DNA from: Candidatus Omnitrophota bacterium
GTDB taxonomy: Bacteria > Omnitrophota > JACPQZ01
Assembly (NCBI GenBank): GCA_016190205.1
Contig: JACPQZ010000074.1
Location: 1-13,955 of the forward strand
Length of the DNA: 13,955 nucleotides
Reading direction: 5' to 3'
The position numbers were made by a program, and so were the translations under genes. Position 1 is the stretch's first letter. Each line of letters opens with the position of its first letter. This document shows, piece by piece, positions 1-5,676 of this stretch. The notes below the pieces were generated by a model, which searched no databases, had not been told where the DNA came from, and worked only from the letters and a program-made list of their open reading frames with translations.

Positions 1-30
1 GCCGGATGAGCCTCCGCCGGATGAGCCTCC
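1..30. repeat. 15-bp perfect tandem repeat in the pilin tail
   Basis: Bases 1-15 and 16-30 are identical (GCCGGATGAGCCTCC). On the minus strand they encode repeated Gly-Gly-Ser-Ser-Gly units in the glycine-rich tail. Similar GCC-rich sequence continues to about base 60 with decay, and the array may extend beyond the window. Confidence 0.85.
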
Positions 31-594
31 GCCGCCTCCGCCGGAACCGCCGCCGCCGGAAGATCCTGACCCTCCTCCCCCGCCACCGGCAGGTCCTGTA
101 TCTTCACCCGCCCCTCCTCCCCCTTCCCCATAATCGAACGGGCCCAAAGGTTTCCCGCCTGGAAAATAGACCACATTCCCAGCTTCGTCAATAGTAACTC
201 GCGGTGCCTCTTGCCCCGGGAGCACGAACCCGGTCTGGGTGGCCTCCGCCAGGAAAGTATCCTCGGAAGCGCGCACAACCTTATAATCAAAATACTCCGG
301 TTGAATATCAAGGTCCAACTCCTCTTTGATGGACGAAAGGTCGGGAGCTGCGACGAAACGGCCGGTTTCGGCCTGGTGCGCAAGCTGGGCCCGCCGGATC
401 GAACCCAAATTGGATACGGCTTCCGTCTGTCGGGCTTTCTCAACGAAATGAAAGTAGGCTGGTACGGCGATGGCGGCGAGCACGCCCACGATGATGAGCA
501 CTACCAAGAGTTCCAAGAGCGTCCACCCGCGAGGGAACGCGGGCGACGTCACAAGGCGGCTCACGCAGGTCCTATTCTGAGATCGATATCTCAT
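1..594 (-). CDS. Type IV pilin-like protein, 3' end cut by window edge
   Basis: This protein should be exported and processed as a type IV pilin or type II secretion pseudopilin. From the ATG at 594 there are 198 codons and no stop before base 1. Residues 21-30 (PRGWTLLELL) form a prepilin peptidase site: cleavage after Gly23 leaves Trp at +1 and the conserved Glu at +5, followed by a hydrophobic helix to about residue 45. A KARQTEA stretch, typical of pilin helices, follows. From about residue 157 the visible tail is almost all Gly and Ser, with one Glu/Asp/Pro patch. The ATG overlaps the end of the TPR gene by 23 bp and has GAAGG six bases upstream, suggesting translational coupling. An in-frame GTG at 564, with AGGA five bases upstream, would give a 13-residue leader and is an alternative start. 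The pilin class is clear; major pilin, minor pilin or pseudopilin cannot be decided. Confidence 0.87.
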   Translation of the reverse strand, partial: MRYRSQNRTCVSRLVTSPAFPRGWTLLELLVVLIIVGVLAAIAVPAYFHFVEKARQTEAVSNLGSIRRAQLAHQAETGRFVAAPDLSSIKEELDLDIQPEYFDYKVVRASEDTFLAEATQTGFVLPGQEAPRVTIDEAGNVVYFPGGKPLGPFDYGEGGGGAGEDTGPAGGGGGGSGSSGGGGSGGGGGGSSGGGSSG

Positions 595-1639
595 CGAGCG
601 CCTTCAAATTCTCCGTCGCTAACTCAAAATGGGGGTCAATGCGCGCGGCCTCCTGCCAGGACTCCCGTGCCTCATCCCAACGATGGGTGCGTGCCGCCAG
701 CACACCCAAGTTATTGTACACAAAAGCGTTAGCGGGCGCAAGGAAACGCGCCCTCCCGAGCGCATATTGCGCCTCCTCCCACTTTTCCAGGGCTAGATAC
801 GAAACGGCGAGATTATTCCAGTATTCCGCCCTGTCCGGCATCTCGCGCGTGACCAGCACAAGCTCATCTGCCGCACCCTGCGGCTCATCCAGCTTGAAAA
901 GCGCTATGGCTTTATAGTAGCGGACTTCGGTGTGATCGGGATCGGCATCCAATACTTCCTGTGCCTGTTGGAGATCCTCTTCCCACCGACCGGCACCGGC
1001 CAGAGCCCTGACCAAATGCTTTCCGTAACTTCGCGGCACCGGAACCACACCGCACGCCGCGCGATAGGACCGGATCGCGCCCGCCCAATCCCCTTTTAAC
1101 TCACAGATTTGGCCGCGGAGGTCGTGGGCCCTTGCGTTTTCAGGGTCGGCCGCCAGTATTTTTTGCAAACCCTCCTCCGCCGCATCCAGCCGGCCCAGAC
1201 CCGCATGAAGACAAGCAACGTTGAATGCGGCGGCACCGTCTTTGGGGTTCATCTCCGAAGCGCGCTGGAAAGCCTCCAAAGCCTCTTCTTTCTTTCCATC
1301 CAGCCAGAACAGGTGGCCGAGACGCTTCCACCACCGCGTGTCCTGCGTGACCTCCGCTTGCGCCCGGAACGATACGAGCGCCTCGTCCATTCGTCCCATC
1401 TTCACAAGGCAGGCCCCGATATTGTTTAAAAGATTTGCATGGGACGGTGCCAAGTCCAGGCACCCTCTGTAATATCCCAGCGCCTTTGCCCAATCGCCTG
1501 CCTCGAAGGCCTCATCTCCGGCACGCCAGCTTTGCGCAATGCCCGTGTTTTTCTCCTGCGCCGCGTCTGTCTCCACAACGGCGGGTAGCAACAGGATATG
1601 GCACAACAGCAACGCCTGACAGACATGCGTGAACTTCAT
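572..1639 (-). CDS. Secreted TPR-repeat protein
   Basis: A 355-residue protein, read from the ATG at 1639. Residues 1 to about 26 are a signal peptide: Met-Lys-Phe start, hydrophobic core LLLCHILLLPAVV, likely cleavage before AAQE. The rest is a continuous run of about nine tetratricopeptide repeats, recognisable from pairs such as EAGDWAKALGYYRGCLDLAP, DGKKEEALEAFQRASEMNP and EKWEEAQYALGRARFLAP. TPR superhelices bind peptides or scaffold complexes; the partner is unknown. The gene starts 14 bp after the beta-propeller gene stops and runs 23 bp into the pilin gene, so the three are probably one transcript. A longer frame to 1738 was rejected because it lies inside the propeller gene and lacks a signal peptide. 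The leader resembles that of the upstream protein. Confidence 0.88.
   Translation of the reverse strand: MKFTHVCQALLLCHILLLPAVVETDAAQEKNTGIAQSWRAGDEAFEAGDWAKALGYYRGCLDLAPSHANLLNNIGACLVKMGRMDEALVSFRAQAEVTQDTRWWKRLGHLFWLDGKKEEALEAFQRASEMNPKDGAAAFNVACLHAGLGRLDAAEEGLQKILAADPENARAHDLRGQICELKGDWAGAIRSYRAACGVVPVPRSYGKHLVRALAGAGRWEEDLQQAQEVLDADPDHTEVRYYKAIALFKLDEPQGAADELVLVTREMPDRAEYWNNLAVSYLALEKWEEAQYALGRARFLAPANAFVYNNLGVLAARTHRWDEARESWQEAARIDPHFELATENLKALDEISISE
1531..1639 (-). repeat. Duplicated leader sequence, copy B (TPR gene)
   Basis: The first ~109 bp of the TPR gene align without gaps to the first ~109 bp of the propeller gene (3651-3759). I count 69 matches over the 100-base stretch 1541-1640 against 3661-3760. 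At the protein level 20 of the first 37 residues match, including MKF, VCQ, AAQEK and IA. Confidence 0.8.
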
Positions 1640-1653
1640 AATATCTCTTTTGC

Positions 1654-3759
1654 TCACTCCGCCGGCCGGACAGAAAACCGCAGCACCCGTCCGGAAAATT
1701 TGAATTCCCCCACCCACAGAAAGCTGCCGTCGAAGCATAGTCCCGCAGGCCAGAAAAGCTTGTGCCTCCCGATCTCTGGCTTTGCATCCTCCGGCCGGCT
1801 TGCCCGATCCGTATAGCCCAAAAGGACATCTGCTTCTTTGCCGCCGATGGCATCTTCAATATCTTTCCATATATGAACACGGTTAAAGCACGTATCGGCC
1901 ACGAAAAGATGACCCTCACCCGCGAACACGCCCTGGGGCAGGTTAAAAGGGCGCTCGCCGATGACGATCCCCTGGGCCTTGGGGCCCAGCTCGCTTACCC
2001 GGAAGATGGTCAAAGATCCGGGCTCGGTGGTCAGGACAGCGAGATAGTTCCCATCGCTTGAGAGACGCGAGGGTGCGCGCTCAACGCCGAAGGAAAACTT
2101 GGGGTCAACGTTCGGACCCGGCACGCCGTCCCACACATAGATTTTCCCGGCATCACCCTCCGCAACCGCCAGATAGAAATACCGGCCGTCAAGCGCTATG
2201 CCGCCCACGGGAGCAAGGTCCGCGCCCCCGATCCGTGCCTGAAAACTCGCGTCGGGAAGCTCTCCGGCCAGGGGGAGCTTCTTCCAGACGTAAATATTCC
2301 CGAACCTCTCCGCAAGGACCAGAGTGTCTCCAAAAAGCGCGATATCCGACGGCGGAAACTCGAGCTGGTACCGGTAGTCAGGTTTGACCCCGCTCTCATC
2401 AGGAAGGTTTTTCCAAACCGACAAGGTGCCGTCAAAACCGGAGGCCACAAAAAGGCTTTTGCCGTTGGTTGCAGGAACCGGGTTGGAAATAAAATAATTG
2501 GAAAGCAGCGTCTGGGTGTTCACATCCGGGGCCCCCACGGCAAAATCGGGCGCTTGTCCGGCAGCCGCGGGCATTGCATTAAAGCCCACAATCTTGTTGC
2601 CGTTGGAAAGCGAGATATACACCTTGCCTCCGGCGAAGGCAATGCCTGAACTGTCGCCCGCCTGCCTTCCTCCGAAATCATATCCCGGCTGACCCGGGAC
2701 GCCGCCTACTTTAAGATCGGCCGCGTCCTCTTCGTTTTCCGGAAAGGAATTCCATAGGTACAGCATGTTGGATATCCCGATGAGCTTTCCGTCGAGACTC
2801 ATTCCGGCCCACAGCACATCCCGGCCTTCTCCCTGCTTCCTTTTCTCGCCCATGCGGAAGAGATCGCTCACAAAAAAGTCGTACATCTGGTCATCCCGGA
2901 CAGGAAAAGTCCTCCAGAAAAAATTTCCGCCCCCGCCGCTGGGTTTAGCGTTGTGGTCTCCGATCATAAGATGTTTGCCGTCACTGGCAATACTGCGCGG
3001 TGTGCCAAAATGGTCCTTAAGCGCAAGAACGATATCCGGCGCTTGACTATCTTGGGCGGGTATTTGATTCCAGATGAGGACTTGTGCGGCGCCCGTTGAA
3101 GCCACCACAAGTTTCTGCCCGTCACTCCAGACAGCCCAGGGCCAGACCACCTGGCCTCGCCCTGGCCCCCCTCGAGCCCCCTTGAGCTCCACATCAGCAG
3201 GCTTTGCATTGCTCGAGGGGAAACTGTGCCAGATCAGGATGCGGTCGTTGTAGGTATCTGCTACGATCGCTTTCCCGCCGGCGGCTGCAACGCCCACCGG
3301 CCAGTTCAACTGGTCAAGCCCTGCGCCGGGGCCGTTCGTTGAGAAATCCTTTTGTCCGAGCACGAGATCAGGCGGCGTGTTGTCCGTGGGGAGAGTATTC
3401 CAGATCAGGACCCGATTATTGTTGCGGTCGGCGAGCACAAGATGCGCTCCGTCGCTCGCTACGTTACCGGGGTGATTAAAAAGCAGGGGGCCGCCCGCGT
3501 TGTTGAAACCCGGCGCCGCGAGGATAATATCCGCATCCTGGCCAGCTTGAAACCATCCTGTGGACTTGACGGACACGGTTTTGTAGGTCGAACCAGTGGC
3601 CTCCACCGTGTTAACCTTCTCGAGCCCCTCGCCCTGGGCATGCACCAGGCTGTGCGCAATACTCGCGCCCTTCTCCTGCGCCGCGCCCCCCTCCGAAACA
3701 GCAGACTGCCACAGGAGATAAAACAGAAGCATGAACTGGCAGACACGCTTGAACTTCAT
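1654..3759 (-). CDS. Secreted 12-repeat NHL-like beta-propeller protein
   Basis: A 701-residue exported protein. A signal peptide covers residues 1 to about 26, with cleavage likely before AAQEK. After a short linker I count twelve repeats of about 45-60 residues, each built as '(N/W)P..(I/V)A.DG..L.(V/I)AD...N.(V/I).IW..(L/F)P'. Their cores lie near residues 95, 152, 205, 253, 315, 370, 424, 468, 515, 561, 606 and 669. Examples are ADRNNNRVLIWNTLP and ADTYNDRILIWHSFP. Between many repeats sits a PD.VLG-type spacer, as in NHL-like proteins. Twelve blades fit two six-bladed propellers, though the boundary is not obvious. NHL propellers usually bind proteins, RNA or carbohydrates or, in a few cases, are enzymes; no catalytic motif stands out. 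It is first of three minus-strand genes. The ATG has no convincing Shine-Dalgarno sequence. Confidence 0.85.
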   Translation of the reverse strand: MKFKRVCQFMLLFYLLWQSAVSEGGAAQEKGASIAHSLVHAQGEGLEKVNTVEATGSTYKTVSVKSTGWFQAGQDADIILAAPGFNNAGGPLLFNHPGNVASDGAHLVLADRNNNRVLIWNTLPTDNTPPDLVLGQKDFSTNGPGAGLDQLNWPVGVAAAGGKAIVADTYNDRILIWHSFPSSNAKPADVELKGARGGPGRGQVVWPWAVWSDGQKLVVASTGAAQVLIWNQIPAQDSQAPDIVLALKDHFGTPRSIASDGKHLMIGDHNAKPSGGGGNFFWRTFPVRDDQMYDFFVSDLFRMGEKRKQGEGRDVLWAGMSLDGKLIGISNMLYLWNSFPENEEDAADLKVGGVPGQPGYDFGGRQAGDSSGIAFAGGKVYISLSNGNKIVGFNAMPAAAGQAPDFAVGAPDVNTQTLLSNYFISNPVPATNGKSLFVASGFDGTLSVWKNLPDESGVKPDYRYQLEFPPSDIALFGDTLVLAERFGNIYVWKKLPLAGELPDASFQARIGGADLAPVGGIALDGRYFYLAVAEGDAGKIYVWDGVPGPNVDPKFSFGVERAPSRLSSDGNYLAVLTTEPGSLTIFRVSELGPKAQGIVIGERPFNLPQGVFAGEGHLFVADTCFNRVHIWKDIEDAIGGKEADVLLGYTDRASRPEDAKPEIGRHKLFWPAGLCFDGSFLWVGEFKFSGRVLRFSVRPAE
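3651..3759 (-). repeat. Duplicated leader sequence, copy A (propeller gene)
   Basis: The 5' end of the propeller gene is the other copy of the leader duplication. The two copies share the exact ten bases before and including the start codon region (GAACTTCATA on the plus strand) and an exact TTCTCCTGCGCCGCG block encoding the AAQE area. Confidence 0.8.
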
Positions 3760-3780
3760 AATTCAGTCAACTTACCCCTT

Positions 3781-3912
3781 CGGTTATCGGTTTTCGGTGA
3801 TCGGTTATCGCAAGAAAAAAACATGATGGGCTTTCAGCTTTTGCTGATGGCTGAAGGCTGATAGCCGATAGCTGACGCTGCTTGCGATCACCGATAACCG
3901 ATCCACGAGCGA
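3781..3912. repeat. Heptamer-repeat inverted repeat
   Basis: Intergenic DNA before the propeller gene is built from degenerate 7-bp units. From 3781 the units read CGGTTAT, CGGTTTT, CGGTGAT, CGGTTAT. From 3843 they read GCTGATG, GCTGAAG, GCTGATA, GCCGATA, GCTGACG, and from 3885 CGATCAC, CGATAAC, CGATCCA. The stretch 3795-3814 pairs with 3881-3900 as an inverted repeat with 18 of 20 matches. It is therefore both a short-period tandem array and a large potential hairpin. It is not a CRISPR: the units are far too short and there are no spacers. Confidence 0.75.
3815..3858 (-). terminator. Possible terminator downstream of the tRNA genes
   Basis: Read on the minus strand, GCCTTCAGC (3858-3850) can pair with GCTGAAAGC (3838-3830), with eight of nine pairs and an 11-base loop. 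Seven T residues follow (3821-3815) after a gap of eight bases. The gap is longer than in a standard intrinsic terminator, so this is weak. It would end the tRNA transcript before the propeller gene. Confidence 0.3.
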
Positions 3913-3937
3913 CGGACTCGGTATTTCAAGAGGAAGA

Positions 3938-4010
3938 TGCCCCCGCCAGGAATCGAACCTGGAACCTTCTCATTAAGAGTGAGCTGCTCTACCAATTGAG
4001 CTACGGAGGC
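3938..4010 (-). tRNA. tRNA-Lys(CTT)
   Basis: A 73-nt cloverleaf on the minus strand. The acceptor stem is GCCTCCG/CGGGGGC with one T-G wobble, the D stem GCTC/GAGC, the T arm CCAGG-TTCGATT-CCTGG, and the discriminator base A. The anticodon loop CTCTTAA has anticodon CTT, reading AAG (Lys). The first anticodon-stem pair (27-43) is a G-A mismatch. CCA is not encoded, so a CCA-adding enzyme is needed. No separate promoter is visible; it may be co-transcribed with the tRNA-Arg upstream. Confidence 0.96.
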
Positions 4011-4025
4011 GAAACTTGCCAAAAC

Positions 4026-4072
4026 GCGCCCGGCAGGAATCGGCGCCTTCGCCCTTCGCTTTCGCTACGGGC
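4026..4072 (-). pseudogene. tRNA-Arg remnant (both ends, middle replaced)
   Basis: Bases 4026-4042 repeat exactly the 17 bases of the 3' end of the neighbouring tRNA-Arg (4180-4196, GCGCCCGGCAGGAATCG on the plus strand). Bases 4064-4072 repeat the 9 bases GCTACGGGC from its 5' end. The intervening D, anticodon and 5' T-arm sequence is replaced by 21 unrelated GC-rich bases. It cannot fold as a tRNA. A decayed duplicate or a recombination scar at a tRNA end would explain it. Confidence 0.5.
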
Positions 4073-4166
4073 TCCGGTCGCCACCCGCATCGACCAAGGA
4101 TGGTCGCGCTCCCATTAGGTCGCGCGACATCTTGTTGGGCGGTCGATGCTCCCTTCGATTCCTGCC
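4032..4166. repeat. Nested inverted-repeat element between tRNA genes
   Basis: The outer arms GGCAGGAATCG (4032-4042) and CGATTCCTGCC (4156-4166) are exact 11-bp inverted repeats whose sequence is the T-arm/acceptor region of tRNA-Arg. Inner arms GCATCGACC (4087-4095) and GGTCGATGC (4141-4149) are also exact. Further inside are a small hairpin CGACC/GGTCG (4091-4106) and the palindrome GTCGCGCGAC (4119-4128). No open reading frame of note lies in it. It resembles a small non-coding structured element rather than random spacer. Confidence 0.5.
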
Positions 4167-4178
4167 AACACGTGAATA

Positions 4179-4252
4179 TGCGCCCGGCAGGAATCGAACC
4201 TGCGACCTACTGGTTCGAAGCCAGTCGCTCTATCCTACTGAGCTACGGGCGC
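4179..4252 (-). tRNA. tRNA-Arg(TCG)
   Basis: A 74-nt cloverleaf on the minus strand. The acceptor stem GCGCCCG/CGGGCGC pairs fully, as do the D stem GCTC/GAGC, the anticodon stem ACTGG/CCAGT and the T stem GCAGG/CCTGC. The anticodon loop CTTCGAA gives anticodon TCG, reading CGA (Arg). The discriminator base is A and CCA is not encoded. Confidence 0.97.
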
Positions 4253-4270
4253 AACAGGAAAACACTTTGT

Positions 4271-4298
4271 ATCATAGCATGGCGGCCGCTATTTTGAA
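4271..4298 (-). promoter_or_regulatory. Promoter of tRNA-Arg (and probably tRNA-Lys)
   Basis: On the minus strand the -10 is TATGAT (4276-4271), preceded by the extended TGC. A -35 of TTCAAA (4298-4293) lies 16 bases upstream. Transcription would start near 4264, about 12 bases before the mature tRNA-Arg 5' end, as expected for a tRNA gene. Confidence 0.55.
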
Positions 4299-4309
4299 TA
4301 CAAAACGCC

Positions 4310-5092
4310 TTACGGCAACTGCGGCACGAGCCACGAGCCGCGGCCGAGCCGAACCGCCTTCATGAGAGCCCGGTGCACATAGTCTTCGGCTGCCCGGACA
4401 GCCTTCAGCACGTCCAACCCCTTTGCGAGTTCAGCGGTGATCGCGGCCGACAGGATGCAGCCCGCGCCGTGAAAGGCACGTTTCTCAATCCTCGGCCGGC
4501 TAAAAACATAGTTTTTTCTGTCATATAGCAAGAAATCCTTTGCCATGCGTCCACCTGCGTGCCCCCCCTTGATGAGCACAGCACCGGCTCCCTGGTCTGA
4601 TATCGCCCTCGCGGCGTCGGCAAAGTCGGAAGGTTTGGATACCGGCCTCCCGGATAGCACCCGGGCCTCATCTACGTTGGGAGTGACAAGGCGGGCCAAA
4701 GGAAGCAGGCGGAGGCGCATGATCGCAACCGCATCTTTGTCCAGCAGACGCGTCCCCGTGCCGCTCACCATGACAGGATCTACAACGAGGGGGAAACGGA
4801 ACGTCCGGGCTGCGTCTGCCACCGCTTCAACAACTTCAGGGGACCCCAGCGCTCCTGTCTTCGCGGCACCGGGGTTAAAATCCTCCAGCAGAGTTTTGAG
4901 CTCGTCCCGTACGAGACGCGCATCCAAGACCCTTACCTCTTTAAGACATCTTGTGTTCTGCACCGTGACCAGGGTAAGAACCCCCAGCCCGTGCACTCCT
5001 CTTTGGCGGAAGGTCTTTAAATCCGCCGCAAGACCCGCCCCGCCGCTGGGATCCCATCCCGCAATGGAGAGCGCGACCGCCGGTCTCGTCAT
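4310..5092 (-). CDS. thiD: Hydroxymethylpyrimidine/phosphomethylpyrimidine kinase ThiD
   Basis: ThiD phosphorylates HMP and then HMP-phosphate with ATP, giving HMP-pyrophosphate for thiamin phosphate synthesis in the cytoplasm. The 260-residue product has the ribokinase-like ThiD pattern: N-terminal AGWDPSGGAGLAADLKTF (residues 11-28), VVDPVMVSGTGTRLLDKDAV (103-122), VTPNVDEA (137-144), AVLIKGGH (171-178) and HGAGCILSAAITAELAKG (208-225). Cys212 in GAGC matches the catalytic-loop cysteine of the family (Cys213 in Salmonella); the usual GTGC is GAGC here. I start at the ATG at 5092, 16 bases after the preceding stop; a frame open to 5158 overlaps that gene and adds a non-homologous tail. It is last of a five-gene operon with no other thiamin gene, so it probably serves salvage or complements thi genes elsewhere. 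Confidence 0.94.
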   Translation of the reverse strand: MTRPAVALSIAGWDPSGGAGLAADLKTFRQRGVHGLGVLTLVTVQNTRCLKEVRVLDARLVRDELKTLLEDFNPGAAKTGALGSPEVVEAVADAARTFRFPLVVDPVMVSGTGTRLLDKDAVAIMRLRLLPLARLVTPNVDEARVLSGRPVSKPSDFADAARAISDQGAGAVLIKGGHAGGRMAKDFLLYDRKNYVFSRPRIEKRAFHGAGCILSAAITAELAKGLDVLKAVRAAEDYVHRALMKAVRLGRGSWLVPQLP

Positions 5093-5108
5093 CGGCAGAA
5101 CCGGTGCC

Positions 5109-5345
5109 CTACGTCCAAACCTCGACAAGCCGGCCCTGCTTGTCTTTGAAGCACCCAATGATGATGCAGAAAAGATCCACCAGGGCCCAGATTCCGAAAA
5201 AGCCGCCGAGCGTAACGATCATGAGGATGCCGGTACCAATCTTCCCCACGTAGAAGCGGTGCGCGCCCAGCCACCAGAACAATAGGCAGAGCAAAAACAC
5301 CGGCAGCCTTTTCTTCGGAGAAACTTCAGAAGTTGCGCCGTCCAT
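5109..5345 (-). CDS. TM2-domain membrane protein, small
   Basis: A 78-residue TM2-domain protein. The hallmark GAHRFYVGKIGTG (about residues 27-39) links two transmembrane helices (about 15-26 and 40-64, the second broken by a Gly-Gly-Phe-Phe-Gly turn), followed by a short charged tail FKDKQGRLVEVW. TM2 proteins are widespread; their function in bacteria is not established. It starts 22 bp after the stop of the related 5368-5676 gene, with a strong GGGGGGA Shine-Dalgarno sequence about six bases before the ATG, and is followed by thiD after 16 bp. Two TM2-like genes in a row suggest an ancient duplication or a two-subunit partner. Confidence 0.87.
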   Translation of the reverse strand: MDGATSEVSPKKRLPVFLLCLLFWWLGAHRFYVGKIGTGILMIVTLGGFFGIWALVDLFCIIIGCFKDKQGRLVEVWT

Positions 5346-5367
5346 TCACAATCCCCCCTTTACTCCA

Positions 5368-5676
5368 TTAAAGCGTCCGGACAAGTAAAAACAACATGAC
5401 GACCAGCGCGGCAAAAAACGCCCCGGCATAAATCCCTCCTGCCCAAAGGAGGGATTTGAGAGTTGGGACTTCGACAATCAGCTCCCTCATATTAATCCTC
5501 CGCGCGGTCACGCAAGCGTCGTACACGCCGTAAGCCCACGGGATGACGAGCCAAAAGGTCAAAAAAATAACGACCCCCTTTTTGACCTGGCCGTTATAGA
5601 TCTGCCCCAGCCCCGCGACGAAAAGACTTAAGAACGCTGCCAGGACCGGCGACTTCTCGTCCAAGACCGGCGGCAT
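5368..5676 (-). CDS. Small TM2-like membrane protein
   Basis: A 102-residue membrane protein. An N-terminal helix pair is built around LSLFVAGLGQIYNGQVKKG, the typical 'GLGQ.YNGQ..KG' turn of TM2-related proteins, followed by a second helix and IPWAYGVYDACVTARRIN. A third helix near the C-terminus (about residues 75-100) is extra relative to the minimal TM2 fold. The ATG at 5676 shares its A with the TGA of the upstream gene (TGATG), and GAGG lies seven bases ahead. A GTG at 5679 is one codon earlier and equally in frame. Function unknown; the neighbours suggest an inner-membrane role with the 375-residue protein upstream. Confidence 0.85.
   Translation of the reverse strand: MPPVLDEKSPVLAAFLSLFVAGLGQIYNGQVKKGVVIFLTFWLVIPWAYGVYDACVTARRINMRELIVEVPTLKSLLWAGGIYAGAFFAALVVMLFLLVRTL

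Noticed and set aside
1640-1738. N-terminal extension of the TPR gene to 1738
   Set aside because: It overlaps the propeller gene, would bury the clear signal peptide at 1639, and looks unrelated to a protein start.
3781-3912. Repeats that might be a CRISPR array
   Set aside because: The units are 7 bp and contiguous with no unique spacers, and no cas gene is nearby.
4545-5285. A 246-codon plus-strand open frame over thiD
   Set aside because: It is antisense to a well-conserved thiD and TM2 gene, has no recognisable domain, and reads as GC-rich shadow sequence.
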